A stretch of DNA of 64,000 nucleotides from Corynebacterium heidelbergense (lineage in GTDB: Bacteria; Actinomycetota; Actinomycetes; Mycobacteriales; Mycobacteriaceae): positions 434,001 to 498,000 of the forward strand of contig NZ_CP063191.1 of NCBI RefSeq assembly GCF_028609845.1, read 5' to 3'. Under the pieces are notes generated by a model that was not told the origin of the DNA, made no database searches, and was given only the letters and a program-made list of their open reading frames with translations. Below, piece by piece: positions 26,046 through 34,104 of this stretch; positions within the stretch are counted from its first letter, which is position 1, and every line of letters begins with the position of its first letter. A program made the translations under genes and the position numbers.

Positions 26046-28291
26046 GCGGGTTCCCCCGCCTCCGCGGGTTGCCCCACCCGGGCTGGCCACCAAATGCGAT
26101 CGCCGACCACGTGGGTGAGTGCCGGTACAAGGAAGGTGCGGACCAACAGGGCGTCGATGAGCACGCCGAAGGCCACGATCACTGCCAGCTGCACCATGAA
26201 CTGAATGGGGATCACCGTTAGCGCGGCAAACGTTGCGGCCAGCACCACTCCGGCGCTCGTGATCACCCCACCGGTAGTGATGAGTCCCCGGCTTGTGCCC
26301 TCCGCAGTGCCCCGCCGCAGGGATTCTTCGCGCACGCGGGTCATGAGGAAGATGTTGTAGTCAATCCCCAGGGCCACGAGGAACACGAAGCCGAACAACG
26401 GCACGGAGGGGTCGGAGCCGCTGAAACCCACCAGCTTGAACACCATGGCGGATACTCCGAGGGAGAACCCGAAGCTCAGCACGGTCGTGGCCAGGAGCAC
26501 CAGGGGAGCTACGAGCGAGCGCAGAAGCAGCATCAGCATAAGCGTGATAGCCACCAGTACCAGGGGAATGATGATGTTGCGGTCGTGGATGGACGTGGTG
26601 TTGGTATCCAGGTTGACCGCAGTGGGGCCACCGACATCGGCACCCGGAACGTCCCGGAGTGCCTCACGCAGCGCGACGACGGTGTCCTCCGCCGCCTTCG
26701 AATCGGAGGCATCCCTCAGCGTGACCTGAAGCAGCTCCTTACCGCCGCGCACGGTGGGCGTAGCCCCGCGGAACGGCCCCGCCCCCGCCTGTGGGGAGCC
26801 GTCGGGGCCGACTGGCACGCTGCCCGAGGGGGAACCGGTGGCCGTCACGGAGACGCTGGCCACCCCGGGTTGCTGCTGTACCGTGCGAGCCACCTCTGCA
26901 GCTCGGTACTCGGGTGCCGTGATATAGCTGGGCGCGCCGGAACCGCCGGGGAAATGCTCATCCACCACTGCCTGCCCGTCACGGGCCTGACTGTGCCCGA
27001 GCGCCAGTTCGGACTGCGGCACACCGGTGGCGTCCAGAAGAAAAAGACCGCCACAGCCGAGGGTCAGCAATAGCGCCAGACCCGCAGCGATCGGACGTGG
27101 CCTGCCGCGCACAAACCCCGCGACGCGATTCCACACGCCGGAGTTTTGCTCGTGGTCCGCACCGATGAACTGCGGCCGTTTTGGCCAGAACGCGGCCCTT
27201 CCGCCGAACAGCAGCATCGCGGGCAGGAAGGTCAGGGAAACCAGTACGGCGCAAATGATTCCGATAGCGGCCACCGGGCCCAATCCGGCATTGGACTGTA
27301 GATCGGACAGCATGAGGCATAGCAGACCGGCGATGACGGTCCCGGCGGAGGCGACAATGGGCTCCCATGTAGCCTTCCACGCCGCGACGGTCGCGTCCCA
27401 CGGTCGGTGGTGCCGGTGCAGTTCCTCCCGATAGCGAGAGGTGTACAGCAGGCAGTAGTCCGTCGCCGCCCCGATGACGAGAATGAACAGAATTCCCTGA
27501 ATCTGCCCATTGATCATCAGCAAGTCCGCCCTGGCCAGGGCCACATTGACCACCACAGCGGCGCAAAGCGCGGTCATCGCAGCGAGCAACACGAGGATGG
27601 GCAGCACGGGGGAGCGGTAGACCACAACGAGGATGACAAGCACCGCCGCGAGGGCCACGAGGAGGAGGATGCCGTCGATCCCCCCGAATGCGGCGGTGAA
27701 GTCCGCGACGAACCCGGCCGGGCCTGTCACCCACCCCTGCACTCCGCCGGGTAGCTGGGAGTGGAGAACCTCTGTCATGTTCTCCACGGCGGCATCCGTC
27801 GCAGTAGATCGCGGGATGAGCACTATCGTTTGAGCAGCGTGCCCGTCCTTCGCCGGGATGATGGGGCTGGCCTGCACCTTCGGTTGCCGCGCGGGGGCAT
27901 CCTTCTTCGTCGGCGGGGTTGTGGATACCGCCCGCGCCAGCTTTTCCGGCAGGTCCTGCAGCTCGGCCGCGTTGACGGGTTTATCGCCCGAGGGGGTAGA
28001 GATCACCACGACCGCTGGGATCGAATCCTCCCCGAGGAAAGCCCCTAGCGCCTCCTGCACCCGCGTGGATTCGGCGGACTGCGGCAGGAAAGCGGATTGC
28101 TCGTTCGTGGAAACCTCGCTGATGACGCCGAACTGAGGACCGCCCGCGCCGAACACCCCGAGCCACGCGAGGATCAGCAGCGCCGGTAGAAAGACCCGCA
28201 GCCACCGGGAACGCTTGGGCTGCCCGCCGCCGCTCGCGCTGCGAGCTCGGTTAGCCCGGGCTACTGAACTGTGGTTTTGCTGGCCAGTCAT
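26027..28291 (-). CDS. MmpL-type RND exporter
   Basis: A 754-residue integral membrane protein with twelve predicted spans in two halves, each with one large extracytoplasmic domain. The first span is at about 30-50, and SEVSTNEQSAFLPQSAEST matches the start of the MMPL porter domain. Intracellular-facing motifs GAATDYCLLYTSRYREEL (half one) and LGIDYNIFLMTRVREESLRRG (half two) carry the proton-relay Asp/Tyr pairs known from MmpL3. The substrate, a lipid or a drug, cannot be told. I chose the ATG at 28291; the frame extends 14 codons further upstream. It ends overlapping the hypothetical gene by 19 bases. Confidence 0.9.
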   Translation of the reverse strand: MTGQQNHSSVARANRARSASGGGQPKRSRWLRVFLPALLILAWLGVFGAGGPQFGVISEVSTNEQSAFLPQSAESTRVQEALGAFLGEDSIPAVVVISTPSGDKPVNAAELQDLPEKLARAVSTTPPTKKDAPARQPKVQASPIIPAKDGHAAQTIVLIPRSTATDAAVENMTEVLHSQLPGGVQGWVTGPAGFVADFTAAFGGIDGILLLVALAAVLVILVVVYRSPVLPILVLLAAMTALCAAVVVNVALARADLLMINGQIQGILFILVIGAATDYCLLYTSRYREELHRHHRPWDATVAAWKATWEPIVASAGTVIAGLLCLMLSDLQSNAGLGPVAAIGIICAVLVSLTFLPAMLLFGGRAAFWPKRPQFIGADHEQNSGVWNRVAGFVRGRPRPIAAGLALLLTLGCGGLFLLDATGVPQSELALGHSQARDGQAVVDEHFPGGSGAPSYITAPEYRAAEVARTVQQQPGVASVSVTATGSPSGSVPVGPDGSPQAGAGPFRGATPTVRGGKELLQVTLRDASDSKAAEDTVVALREALRDVPGADVGGPTAVNLDTNTTSIHDRNIIIPLVLVAITLMLMLLLRSLVAPLVLLATTVLSFGFSLGVSAMVFKLVGFSGSDPSVPLFGFVFLVALGIDYNIFLMTRVREESLRRGTAEGTSRGLITTGGVITSAGVVLAATFAALTVIPIQFMVQLAVIVAFGVLIDALLVRTFLVPALTHVVGDRIWWPARVGQPAEAGEPAYSRTM

Positions 28292-28415
28292 ATCACCGCA
28301 GTTTAGGCCGTGACTGGTCGGCCCCGAGGGCATTCGAGGCCATTTGGTTGCCCCCGTAGCAGTGGTTTACACTGAGCGGGCTGCACACGGCGGCCTGGTC
28401 GCCGGTGTGTTTTGC

Positions 28416-28488
28416 GCTCCCATCGTCTAGAGGCCTAGGACCCCGCCCTTTCACGGCGGTAACACGGGTTCGAATCCCGTTGGGAGTA
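28416..28488 (+). tRNA. tRNA-Glu (UUC)
   Basis: Acceptor GCTCCCA pairs with TGGGAGT, including a G-T pair at the end. The anticodon loop CTTTCAC gives anticodon TTC, and the T-loop is TTCGAAT. The CCA is not encoded. Confidence 0.96.
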
Positions 28489-28489
28489 C

Positions 28490-28563
28490 GGCCCTGTGGC
28501 GCAGTTGGTTAGCGCGCCGCCCTGTCACGGCGGAGGTCGCGGGTTCAAGTCCCGTCAGGGTCG
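28490..28563 (+). tRNA. tRNA-Asp (GUC), copy 1
   Basis: Acceptor GGCCCTG pairs with CAGGGTC; anticodon loop CTGTCAC gives GTC; T-loop TTCAAGT. It begins one base after tRNA-Glu, so the two are processed from one transcript. Confidence 0.96.
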
Positions 28564-28738
28564 CCATTCTTATGTGGCGCATCTGGTGTCATCTTTCGCG
28601 TTTTGCTTCTTCCCCAGCGAAGCTGGAAAGCGAATCGTCGGGGATACCGGGTGTGCCGCTTTTTCTTTCCCTTCGCGCTCCGATCTTCCGCGGTTCACCT
28701 CCTGCGGCGACTTGAAAGCGCTGGTGCCTGCGGATTTG

Positions 28739-28767
28739 TTGGCGATTGTAGCGGCTGTGTAGAGTAT
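28739..28767 (+). promoter_or_regulatory. Possible promoter for the second tRNA-Asp gene
   Basis: TTGGCG (28739-28744), 17-base spacer, GAGTAT (28762-28767), about 20 bases upstream of the tRNA. Confidence 0.35.
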
Positions 28768-28786
28768 CGTCTCGTGCATAACGCAC

Positions 28787-28860
28787 GGCCCTGTGGCGCA
28801 GTTGGTTAGCGCGCCGCCCTGTCACGGCGGAGGTCGCGGGTTCAAGTCCCGTCAGGGTCG
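28787..28860 (+). tRNA. tRNA-Asp (GUC), copy 2
   Basis: All 74 bases are identical to copy 1, which lies 297 bases upstream; the flanks differ. Anticodon GTC. Confidence 0.96.
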
Positions 28861-28891
28861 CGTTCGGATGTTGGCTATAGTGATATCCGAT

Positions 28892-28964
28892 GGCCAGATA
28901 GCTCAGTCGGTAGAGCGTTCGCCTGAAAAGTGAAAGGTCGCCGGTTCGATCCCGGCTCTGGCCA
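28892..28964 (+). tRNA. tRNA-Phe (GAA)
   Basis: Acceptor GGCCAGA pairs with TCTGGCC; anticodon loop CTGAAAA gives GAA; T-loop TTCGATC. The CCA is not encoded. Confidence 0.96.
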
Positions 28965-29045
28965 CCCTCCTCATCCGGGTGCGGTAAACGTCCATCTTTC
29001 TTATGGACGCCACCGTCACCCGGATTTTGTTTATGCTGGGGCCTC

Positions 29046-29372
29046 ATGGAACAGACATCATCCCCGGGCACGAACGCGGCACAGGGGGATAGCCGGTTGG
29101 AGGTCAGCCGCACAGAATCCAGCTACCTCCTGGATGTGGAGGGTCAGCGGGCGGGCTTCGCCGACTTTCTGGATCGCGGGGAGGTCCGGGACTTTAACCA
29201 CACGGTAGTGTTCCCCGAGTTTCGCGGTCGGGGCTTATCCGCCCCGCTGATCGAGGGCGCTCTGCAGGATACCCGGCGGGCCGGGCTCAAGGTGCGGCCG
29301 ACGTGTTCCGCAGTGGCGCGGTTCATTGAGGGCAACCCCGAGTACCAGGACTTAGTGGTGCAGGAGGGCTGA
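29046..29372 (+). CDS. Small GNAT-fold acetyltransferase (YjdJ-like)
   Basis: A 108-residue minimal GNAT protein. VVFPEFRGRGLSAPLIEGAL carries the acetyl-CoA loop (R-G-R-G), and CSAVARFIEGNPEYQDLV is the C-terminal block typical of the YjdJ subgroup, with its conserved Cys. The acceptor is unknown. The first 18 residues are a flexible tail. It is convergent with cysE, 25 bases away. Confidence 0.82.
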   Translation: MEQTSSPGTNAAQGDSRLEVSRTESSYLLDVEGQRAGFADFLDRGEVRDFNHTVVFPEFRGRGLSAPLIEGALQDTRRAGLKVRPTCSAVARFIEGNPEYQDLVVQEG

Positions 29373-29397
29373 GAATGCAGCCCGCAGCGTCGGCCCT

Positions 29398-29982
29398 CTA
29401 GATGTTGTTCTGCATGTCATCCACGTAGGTGACCGGGTCCACCAGGGGCTTGCATTGCTCCGGTTTGCGGGGGCGCACCTTGGCGGGAATGCCGGTGAGG
29501 ATGGAGTTGGGCGGGGCGTCCTTCGTCACCACCGCATTAGCGCCGATGGCCGAGTTGGCCCCGATGGTGATGGGGCCGAGCACCTTGGCCCCGGCGCCCA
29601 CCATCACACCGTCTTCAATGGTGGGGTGGCGTTTGCGCTGGACTAGTTCCGAGCCGCCCAGCGTCACGCCGTGGTAGAGCATGACGTCGTCGCCGATCTC
29701 GGCGGTCTCGCCGATCACCACTCCCATTCCGTGGTCGATGAAGAAGCGGCGGCCGATAGTCGCGCCGGGGTGAATCTCGATGCCGGTCAGGAACCGGGTT
29801 GCTTGGCTGAGTACGCGGGCGGGTCCCCTGGCCCCGGAAGTCCAGAGGCGGTGGGCTAGGCGATAGGCCCAGATAGCGTGGAGCCCGGAATAGACAAGCG
29901 CGTTTTCCACGTCCCCCCGGGCGGCGGGGTCGTGCTGGCGGGCGTTGGCCAAATCCTCGCGGAGGGTTCGCAGGATGCTCAC
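29398..29982 (-). CDS. cysE: Serine O-acetyltransferase CysE
   Basis: Makes O-acetylserine from serine and acetyl-CoA, the substrate for CysK. The 194-residue short form has a helical N-terminus and a left-handed beta-helix of hexapeptide repeats (about 60-165) containing [20 protein letters not shown] with the catalytic His, and [20 protein letters not shown]. The short C-terminus and missing long helical domain are usual for actinobacteria. It lies downstream of cysK with a 92-base gap. Confidence 0.95.
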   Translation of the reverse strand: MSILRTLREDLANARQHDPAARGDVENALVYSGLHAIWAYRLAHRLWTSGARGPARVLSQATRFLTGIEIHPGATIGRRFFIDHGMGVVIGETAEIGDDVMLYHGVTLGGSELVQRKRHPTIEDGVMVGAGAKVLGPITIGANSAIGANAVVTKDAPPNSILTGIPAKVRPRKPEQCKPLVDPVTYVDDMQNNI

Positions 29983-30074
29983 GGGGGTTAGCTCACTTTC
30001 TTTCCCTGTGCATCCTTCGGCCTCGTTGCTGGGCCGATAGGCGCGTAGGGGTGGTGGGCGACCGGCGCGGTTTT

Positions 30075-31010
30075 CTAGTCGCGCAGGTCCTCGAACAGCA
30101 GGGTGGACACGTAGCGCTCACCGAAGTCGCACACCACCGTAACAATGAGCTTGCCCTTGTTCTCGGGCTTCTTGGCTTCCTCCAGGGCAGCCCACACGTT
30201 GGCGCCGGTAGAGATTCCGGCCAGGATGCCCTCGCTCTTGGCCAGGTCCCGGGCGGTATCTAGCGCTGCTTGGAGGGGAACATCGTGGACTCGGTCGAGT
30301 ACGGACTTGTCCAGGTTCTCCGGGAAGAAGTTGGTGCCGATGCCCTGGATCTTATGCGGCCCGAAGCGCCCCTCGGTGAGCAGCGGGGAGTCCGCGGGCT
30401 CCACGCCGACGATCTCCACGTCTGCGGACTGCTCCTTGAGGTACTTCCCGGCGCCGGAGATGGTGCCCCCGGTGCCGATGCCGCTGATGAAGATGTCGAT
30501 GTCCCCGTCGGTGTCGGACCACAGCTCGGGCCCGGTCGTCTCGTAGTGGACCTTTGGGTTGGCGGGATTGGCGAACTGGCGGGCCAGGATAGCGTTGTCG
30601 GTGCTCTCCACGATCTCGTTGGCCTTGTCCACGGCACCCTGCATTCCGGCGGCTCCCGGGGTCAGGACAAGCTCTGCTCCCAGCGCGCGGAGCATGACGC
30701 GGCGCTCATTGGACATTGTGTCCGGCATGGTCAGTACAACGTGGTACCCCCGGGCGGTGCCAGCCATCGCCAGGGCGATACCGGTGTTGCCAGAGGTTGC
30801 CTCCACCAGAGTGCCGTCGGGCTTGAGCGAGCCATCCTGTTCTGCCGCGTCGATGATTGCCTGCCCGATGCGGTCTTTGACGGAGTTACCGGGGTTCGCG
30901 GATTCCAGCTTGACGGCGATAGTCGCCCCGGTGCCTTCTGCGAGCTTGTTGAGCTTGACCAGGGGAGTGTTTCCGATGAGTTCGGTGATGTTGTTGTAAA
31001 TCTTCGGCAT
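30075..31010 (-). CDS. cysK: Cysteine synthase (O-acetylserine sulfhydrylase) CysK
   Basis: PLP enzyme making cysteine from O-acetylserine and sulfide. Of 311 residues, the PLP lysine is in [11 protein letters not shown] (about 36-46), the substrate loop is [10 protein letters not shown] and the phosphate loop [26 protein letters not shown] has the variant [14 protein letters not shown]. Length and order fit CysK. It leads the cysK-cysE pair. A McbR-type box lies about 115 bases upstream of its start. Confidence 0.96.
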   Translation of the reverse strand: MPKIYNNITELIGNTPLVKLNKLAEGTGATIAVKLESANPGNSVKDRIGQAIIDAAEQDGSLKPDGTLVEATSGNTGIALAMAGTARGYHVVLTMPDTMSNERRVMLRALGAELVLTPGAAGMQGAVDKANEIVESTDNAILARQFANPANPKVHYETTGPELWSDTDGDIDIFISGIGTGGTISGAGKYLKEQSADVEIVGVEPADSPLLTEGRFGPHKIQGIGTNFFPENLDKSVLDRVHDVPLQAALDTARDLAKSEGILAGISTGANVWAALEEAKKPENKGKLIVTVVCDFGERYVSTLLFEDLRD

Positions 31011-31122
31011 TGCTGCTTCCTGTACGTTGCTCGATCTCGAATGAAATCCACCTTGTGCCCCTGGGGCCGGGTGTGCGGCCTACGCGGGGTTGGTGGCGTC
31101 CACAAGCATCCAAAACGACTTG

Positions 31123-31138
31123 CAGACTGATCGGTCTA
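31123..31138. promoter_or_regulatory. McbR-type operator upstream of cysK
   Basis: CAGAC-N6-GTCTA, one base from the published corynebacterial McbR consensus TAGAC-N6-GTCTA, with a GATC palindrome in the spacer. The position, between cysK and a divergent gene, suits repression of cysteine synthesis by McbR. Confidence 0.6.
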
Positions 31139-31316
31139 GTGGACCATGATACCGAACCGGGCCGCTGGCGGTGGGCGGTTACCGCCAATCCGGTAGGCAA
31201 CCGCGCCCGCCCTACTAATCGTTAAGGTGAGAGGTGGACAAAATATTTCCCGCCGCGCCCTTCCCCGGCGCCCGGGGGCACCGAACAGCATCAACCGACC
31301 AACGCTAGGAGCAACC

Positions 31317-32120
31317 GTGACAACTAACCCCGAGGAAGACAACAAGCCCACCTACGAAGCCATCCTGACCAGCGTCGACGGCGGTGTGGCCACCATCGCC
31401 ATCAATCGCCCCAAGGCCCTCAACGCCCTCAACAGCACGGTGATGGAGGAAGTCATCACCGCAGCCGAGGGATACGACCGGGATCCCGCCATTGGGGCCA
31501 TCGTCCTCACCGGCGGGGAAAAGGCCTTTGCCGCAGGCGCCGACATCAAGCAGATGAAGGACGAGACCTACCCGGAGATCGCCGCCAAGCGCATGTTCCT
31601 GGAATGGGAGCGCCTCGCCGAACTGCGCACGCCGCTCATCACGGCTGTATCCGGCTACGCCCTCGGCGGCGGGTGCGAGGTGGCCATGCTCGGTGACATT
31701 TTGCTGGCCAGCGAAACCGCCGTGTTCGGGCAACCGGAAATCAACCTGGGCATCATCCCCGGAATGGGCGGCACCCAGCGGCTCACCCGCGCGGTGGGCA
31801 AGTTCAAAGCCATGGACCTCATCCTCACCGGCCGGAATATGGATGCCGAGGAAGCAGAACGCTCCGGGCTGGTCTCCCGGGTGCTGCCAGCCGAGAATTT
31901 CGACGAGGAGGTGGCGAAGATCGCTCGGACGGTAGCCGGCAAGTCCCAGGTGGCCACCACGGCGGCGAGCGCCATGGTGGATGCGGCCTACGAAACTACG
32001 CTGCGTCAGGGGGTAAGGACGGAGCGGGAGACCTTCTGGTCCCTGTTTGCCACCCAGGATCAGAAGGAGGGCATGGACGCCTTCGCCAACAAGCGCAAGC
32101 CAGCGTGGCAGAACCGCTGA
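31317..32120 (+). CDS. Enoyl-CoA hydratase
   Basis: Crotonase-fold enzyme predicted to hydrate trans-2-enoyl-CoA in fatty acid breakdown. The 267 residues include RPKALNALN (CoA-binding start), AFAAGADIKQM (oxyanion hole), GYALGGGCEVAML with the first catalytic Glu region and PEINLGIIPGMGGTQRL with the second. The GTG at 31317 has AGGAG seven bases upstream, so the longer frame from 31227 was rejected. It is divergent from cysK. Confidence 0.92.
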   Translation: MTTNPEEDNKPTYEAILTSVDGGVATIAINRPKALNALNSTVMEEVITAAEGYDRDPAIGAIVLTGGEKAFAAGADIKQMKDETYPEIAAKRMFLEWERLAELRTPLITAVSGYALGGGCEVAMLGDILLASETAVFGQPEINLGIIPGMGGTQRLTRAVGKFKAMDLILTGRNMDAEEAERSGLVSRVLPAENFDEEVAKIARTVAGKSQVATTAASAMVDAAYETTLRQGVRTERETFWSLFATQDQKEGMDAFANKRKPAWQNR

Positions 32121-32190
32121 TCCTTGTGGGGCGGGCGGCGGTTTTTGGTCCGCTCGCGCGCGCCGGTGGGCCGTGGCAGACTTGGGGGCC

Positions 32191-32715
32191 ATGGCCAAGA
32201 CCAAGCGCTTCACGCTGCAGACGAATTTGCCGATCGAGCGGGTTTACACCGTGGTCAGTGGGGATACCTACCTGCTGACCATGGAGGGGAGTAGGGACGA
32301 GGAAAGCACCGAGATCCTGTACGCCCAGCGGGAGGACCGCCCGGACGGGACCGTATGCGCTGAGGTACACGGTGCCCCCTTCCAGGACGAGGGGGATGGG
32401 GAAGGTGATGGCGATGGGGTCGGCGCCGATTCGACCGAGCGGGCGGTGATTCGGCAGATAACGCAGGTCACCCCCCTCACGGAGCAGGGCTTCGGGGTGC
32501 ACAGCAGCGCTGGCCTACCACAGGACATGGGGACCATGACGAGCGTGCTGGCCTACCGTCCGATCGAGGACGGAACACAGGTTGACGTGGAATTCACTGC
32601 GGACGTCAGCGTCCCATTAGTTGGTGGAATGATCGAAAAGAGGTTCCTGTCCGAGGTAGAGGAAACGGTGGGGCGCGGGATGCGGCGCATCGAATTTTTG
32701 GACGCCAGGAGCTAG
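32191..32715 (+). CDS. DUF2505 family protein
   Basis: A 174-residue actinobacterial protein of unknown function, likely a START/SRPBCC-like fold. It begins MAKTKRFTLQTNLPIERVYT and ends with a long helix containing VGGMIEKRFLSEVEETVGRG; VEFTADVSVPLVGGMIEKR is the best-conserved DUF2505 stretch. An acidic Gly/Asp-rich loop (DEGDGEGDGDGVGAD, about 66-80) is an insertion. The ATG at 32191 was chosen because upstream codons of the frame lack family similarity. Confidence 0.8.
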   Translation: MAKTKRFTLQTNLPIERVYTVVSGDTYLLTMEGSRDEESTEILYAQREDRPDGTVCAEVHGAPFQDEGDGEGDGDGVGADSTERAVIRQITQVTPLTEQGFGVHSSAGLPQDMGTMTSVLAYRPIEDGTQVDVEFTADVSVPLVGGMIEKRFLSEVEETVGRGMRRIEFLDARS

Positions 32716-32730
32716 CGCATCACAAGCAGA

Positions 32731-32749
32731 ACCCCGCAGGGGGTCGAGG
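32731..32749 (+). terminator. Short GC hairpin after the DUF2505 gene
   Basis: ACCCC, three-base loop, GGGGGT just after the stop codon. There is no T run, so it is a weak candidate. Confidence 0.3.
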
Positions 32750-32849
32750 GGGAACCTGGCGGAGGGGGCGAGGGGGGCGGGCGGATGCGGCGGCGGAGGC
32801 CGCTGAGGGCGCAAGAGAGGACGGGGTTGGCGGGGCCCCAAAAGAGCAC

Positions 32850-32903
32850 GAGGTCGCCCTATCTGGGCCCGCACCGGGCACCGAGCCCAGATAGGGCGAC
32901 CTC
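32850..32903. repeat. 19-bp perfect inverted repeat
   Basis: GAGGTCGCCCTATCTGGGC (32850-32868) and its exact reverse complement (32885-32903) around a 16-base GC-rich loop. There is no T tract. Nothing in the flanks looks like a transposase or an attachment site. A transcribed copy would form a very stable hairpin. Confidence 0.9.
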
Positions 32904-32943
32904 CCGGTGCGCCGGGACCACGTTGGCAGTTGCTCACGGATTT

Positions 32944-33001
32944 CCTGGGAAAAACCTGGGACGGGGGCAATTTTGGGGGTGTTTCCCAGGTGATTTATAC
33001 T
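32944..33001 (+). promoter_or_regulatory. ramA promoter region with paired G runs
   Basis: CGGGGGC (32962-32968) and TGGGGGT (32974-32980) fit RamA half-sites. They are enclosed by CCTGGGAAA (32944-32952) and TTTCCCAGG (32982-32990). TATACT (32996-33001) is a good -10 hexamer immediately downstream. The arrangement suggests autoregulation (inference). Confidence 0.45.
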
Positions 33002-33043
33002 CAACTGCGACAAGTCACCTAATAGACCGGTCATTTTGTGAAG

Positions 33044-33060
33044 GCCAGTTGCCAACTGGC
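33044..33060. repeat. Seven-base inverted repeat in the ramA leader
   Basis: GCCAGTT, three-base loop, AACTGGC. If transcription starts near 33008, this sits in a leader of about 205 bases before the ramA start. Confidence 0.4.
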
Positions 33061-33214
33061 GAGCGGTGTGGGCGATGGTTTTTCAAACCCATCCCCCCCA
33101 CGGATGAATTGGGTGCTCGATGCAGGTGCCGAAAAGGGTGCCGACCAGCGCCCGGAATGCCGCGCAAAACCACTCGCTGGGCAGAGCTGTGCCTGCCTGA
33201 CAAGGGAGTGATTC

Positions 33215-34057
33215 GTGGACCAGCAACGTCACCGCGACGATGACGAGGCCATTAGCAATGCGTTGAATGCCCTGAAGCGAGCAACACTCGTTCCGGTCAT
33301 CACCTACGGTGCCTGTACCGGGGACGGAAAGCTGCAGATCACGAAATGGCTGGGCTTAAAAACAAAGGCGCTAGAGAATCTCGTTGTCATTCCGGGGGCG
33401 GGAGTGGGCGGACGGGTGCTGCTGACCCGGCGCCCGGTAGGGGTTTCCGATTACACCCGGGCGAAGTCGATTAGCCACGATTTTGACGCTCAAATGCGGG
33501 AAGAGAACCTGCATTCCATCGTGGCCGTGCCCGTCATCGTGCGGCGCGACCTGCAGGGGGTCCTTTACGCCGGCACCCATTCCCGGGAGCGCATGGGGGA
33601 CAAGATCCTGGAAGAGGTCATCATGACCGCGCGGTGCCTGGAGCAAGACTTGGCAATCAACCAGGCCCTCCGCGGACAGGGCGATCCCGCTCGGGCCGTC
33701 GCCTCCCCCTCCCGGTCCATGTCCGGGGCGGAATGGGAGCAGGTGCGCGCCACGCACTCGAAACTGAGGATGCTGGCCAGCAAGGTGGACGATGTCGGCC
33801 TGCGGCGCGACCTAAACTCCCTGTGCGATCAGATGGTTTCGCCCGTGCGGCTCAAGCAGGTCGCCCAGCTTTCGGCGCGGGAACTCGACGTGCTGTCTTG
33901 CGTGGCCCTGGGCCACACCAACCTGGAGGCAGCCGAGGAGATGGGCATCGGGGCGGAAACGGTCAAGAGTTATCTGCGTTCGGTGATGCGCAAGCTGGGG
34001 GCACACACGCGCTACGAGGCTGTGAACGCTGCCCGCAGAATCGGCGCCCTGCCGTGA
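33215..34057 (+). CDS. ramA: Acetate-metabolism regulator RamA (GAF-LuxR)
   Basis: Transcription regulator of acetate and central carbon genes in corynebacteria. The 280 residues consist of a GAF-like domain (about 20-150, with [20 protein letters not shown] and [19 protein letters not shown]) and a C-terminal LuxR-type helix-turn-helix (about 212-272, [18 protein letters not shown], then [20 protein letters not shown]). The length and domain order match C. glutamicum RamA (about 282 residues), and the cysK-ramA adjacency is also shared. The GTG at 33215 has AAGGGAG-like sequence upstream. It is followed by murA after 47 bases. Confidence 0.85.
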   Translation: MDQQRHRDDDEAISNALNALKRATLVPVITYGACTGDGKLQITKWLGLKTKALENLVVIPGAGVGGRVLLTRRPVGVSDYTRAKSISHDFDAQMREENLHSIVAVPVIVRRDLQGVLYAGTHSRERMGDKILEEVIMTARCLEQDLAINQALRGQGDPARAVASPSRSMSGAEWEQVRATHSKLRMLASKVDDVGLRRDLNSLCDQMVSPVRLKQVAQLSARELDVLSCVALGHTNLEAAEEMGIGAETVKSYLRSVMRKLGAHTRYEAVNAARRIGALP

Positions 34058-34104
34058 TCGGCCCGTCCGGGCGCGAGGTGAGCACAGCCCCTAGAGTGGT
34101 GCCT

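Noticed and set aside
32785..33243. Cys-rich frame upstream of ramA
   Set aside because: It overlaps the 19-bp inverted repeat, the promoter and the ramA start, and the Cys spacing does not fit WhiB or a known zinc finger.
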